A stretch of DNA of 64,000 bases from CADEED01 sp039931065 (GTDB lineage: Bacteria > Pseudomonadota > Gammaproteobacteria > Steroidobacterales > Steroidobacteraceae), in assembly GCA_039931065.1 (NCBI GenBank), contig JBDTSP010000002.1, forward strand, positions 1-64,000, given 5' to 3'. Within the stretch, counting starts at the first letter, position 1; each line of letters opens with the position of its first letter. Below, piece after piece: positions 62,873 to 64,000 of this stretch. A program made the position numbers and the translations under genes. The notes under the pieces are model-generated. The model had not been told where the DNA came from. It was given only the letters and a program-made list of their open reading frames with translations, and did no database searches.

Positions 62873-62924
62873 GGATTGCTCCTTAACTAATTGAGTTGAT
62901 TGGATTAAATCTGGGCTGGGGTGG

Positions 62925-62951
62925 TTAGCACTCTCCCTCAGCGGGTGCTAA
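62925..62951. promoter_or_regulatory. CIRCE element (HrcA operator) of groESL
   Basis: TTAGCACTC, 9-base spacer, GGGTGCTAA, i.e. the consensus TTAGCACTC-N9-GAGTGCTAA with one mismatch (GGG for GAG). It lies between the promoter and groES, the normal place for HrcA repression of groESL. hrcA itself is not in the window. Confidence 0.88.
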
Positions 62952-62978
62952 TTGTATTGGCGAAGCTTCGATTTACAA
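62951..62978 (-). promoter_or_regulatory. Probable promoter of groESL
   Basis: On the minus strand TTGTAA (62978-62973), 16-bp spacer, TACAAT (62956-62951). The -10 abuts the CIRCE element, so HrcA binding would block transcription start. No sigma-32 consensus was recognised. Confidence 0.55.
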
Positions 62979-63133
62979 GCTCGATTTAGGTTTTCAGAGC
63001 CTTTCGGACGCAAAGGAGCAAGCCGGGCGGCCGAACTGAGGGGTCTTTCGCGAACTAAGTGCGCGACCGGTGTGACAATTCGCCGGTTCGGGCGGTCCCC
63101 TATGTCGGATTACGACAAATGACGAGGTGTTGA

Positions 63134-64000
63134 GTGAGCGCGAAGACTTTCCTGCTGGGTGCCATTTCGTTGATCGCCCTGTGCGGCGCGGACCGAGCGC
63201 TGGCGATTGGCGAAGACGAATTCCTGGCTCCCGAAGACGCGTTTCAGTACACCGCGACCGCCGACGAACAGAACGTCACCATCGAGTGGAAAGCGACCAA
63301 GGGCTATTACCTCTATAAGAAGCGTCTCGGTTTGAGCACAGCGAGCCCCGGCGTAACCGTCGGTGAGTCCGTGTATCCGAAGGGCGAAGTCCACAAGGAC
63401 GAATACTTCGGCGAGCAGGAAGTGTTCCGCGGCTCCTTCAAGGTGAGCGCGCCGCTGTCGGGCGCGAAAGCCGGCGACACCGTCGCACTCAAGCTCAAGT
63501 GGCAGGGCTGCGCGGATGCGGGCCTTTGCTACCCGCCGAGCGTGTGGGATGCGAACGTGAAGGTGGCCGCTGCCACGCACACCACGACCGCCGACAAGAT
63601 CTTCGACCAGGCGAAGCCTGCGGTTCAGGGTGAAGAGGAATTCCTCGATCCCGAGGTCGCGTTCGTCGTGACCGCCGAAGCGCAGTCGGCCAACAACATT
63701 CAGATCAACTGGCGCATCGCCGACGGTTACTACCTCTACAAGCAACGCATCAAGCTCGAGCCGGCGAATGCCGCTCAGCCGGTGGGTGCCATCGTGCTGC
63801 CCAAGGGCGAGGCGCATCACGACGATTATTTCGGTGACCAGGAAGTGTATCGGCAGAGTCTCGACGCCACCTTCTCGGTCCCGCCGTCGGATGCGAAGAC
63901 GGTTGATGTGAAAGTCACCTATCAAGGTTGCGCGGATGCGGGGCTGTGTTATCCGCCGATCACCAAGGCCCTATCTATTTCGCTGGACGGTGCGCCGACG
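63134..64000 (+). CDS. dsbD: Thiol:disulfide interchange protein DsbD with two N-terminal domains (partial)
   Basis: 289 codons from a GTG at 63134 (GAGGTG upstream), open at the right edge. Signal peptide ends near RALAIG. Two tandem DsbD-alpha domains follow: EDAFQYTATADEQNVTIEWK ... GYYLYKKRL ... CADAGLCYPP (about 28-140), and PEVAFVVTAEAQSANNIQIN ... GYYLYKQRI ... CADAGLCYPPITK (about 170-285). Each has the Cys pair of the periplasmic reductase domain (C-x5-C). Classical DsbD has one such domain. The membrane and thioredoxin domains should follow outside the window. The Xanthomonas-type gene order groESL-dsbD is retained. Confidence 0.9.
   Translation, partial: MSAKTFLLGAISLIALCGADRALAIGEDEFLAPEDAFQYTATADEQNVTIEWKATKGYYLYKKRLGLSTASPGVTVGESVYPKGEVHKDEYFGEQEVFRGSFKVSAPLSGAKAGDTVALKLKWQGCADAGLCYPPSVWDANVKVAAATHTTTADKIFDQAKPAVQGEEEFLDPEVAFVVTAEAQSANNIQINWRIADGYYLYKQRIKLEPANAAQPVGAIVLPKGEAHHDDYFGDQEVYRQSLDATFSVPPSDAKTVDVKVTYQGCADAGLCYPPITKALSISLDGAPT

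Noticed and set aside
63110..63925. 271-codon minus-strand frame opposite dsbD
   Set aside because: The plus strand has a signal peptide and two Cys-containing DsbD domains.

Overview
The window is GC-rich chromosomal DNA from a gammaproteobacterium, most likely of the Xanthomonadales/Steroidobacterales group (inference). The pointers are groES-groEL next to dsbD with a CIRCE (HrcA) operator, two operons pairing an ECF sigma factor with a Ser/Thr kinase, UrcA- and DUF1615-family proteins, and many Tat-type or lipoprotein signal peptides.

Layout. 0-18 kb: the 5' part of selO (running off the left edge), a lipoprotein with a beta-propeller, a sigma factor/kinase operon, a nucleotidyltransferase pair, a CadC-type regulator with a divergent PD40 propeller protein, an FAD oxidase, a large lipoprotein, and a second sigma factor/kinase operon. 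18-25.5 kb: accessory DNA with an IS3 transposase remnant, a lower-GC c-haem protein, several broken genes, a hipBA module with promoter and twin operators, a wrecked selO copy, and a KilA-N-type C-terminal fragment. 25.6-29.4 kb: a periplasmic aldehyde oxidoreductase operon (paoABC-like). 29.5-33.2 kb: a second PD40 protein/CadC-type regulator module with a UrcA-family gene between them. 33.5-46 kb: metabolic and signalling genes (DUF1080-like protein, Gfo/Idh/MocA oxidoreductase, histidine kinase, carboxylesterase, DUF1615 lipoprotein, dienelactone hydrolase, diguanylate cyclase, RelE/Xre toxin-antitoxin, short-chain dehydrogenase). 46-55 kb: membrane AraC-type regulator with a divergent NTF2-like/esterase-like operon, transglutaminase-like/N-formylglutamate amidohydrolase operon, adjacent BLUF and EAL genes, PhoD. 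54.8-64 kb: M13 peptidase, a two-gene locus of unknown function (755-aa protein plus an OmpA-domain protein), groES-groEL, and the start of a dsbD with two N-terminal domains.

The most unusual signal lies between the genes. Many intergenic stretches hold short decayed pieces (about 20-400 bp) of other genes, often of a gene that is intact nearby: selO, dienelactone hydrolase, short-chain dehydrogenase, EAL, SnoaL-like, a membrane protein and IS3. Several look like insertions flanked by partial copies of the target gene. The paoABC operon sits between two remnants of dienelactone hydrolase. The toxin-antitoxin region and the amidohydrolase/transglutaminase operon each lie between an intact gene and a fragment of it. 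The unknown two-gene locus lies between two similar terminators followed by the same 11 bases.

Functionally the window is rich in signal transduction (two sigma factor/kinase pairs, two CadC-type regulators, AraC, a PAS histidine kinase, c-di-GMP synthesis and breakdown with a blue-light sensor) and in exported hydrolases and oxidoreductases.
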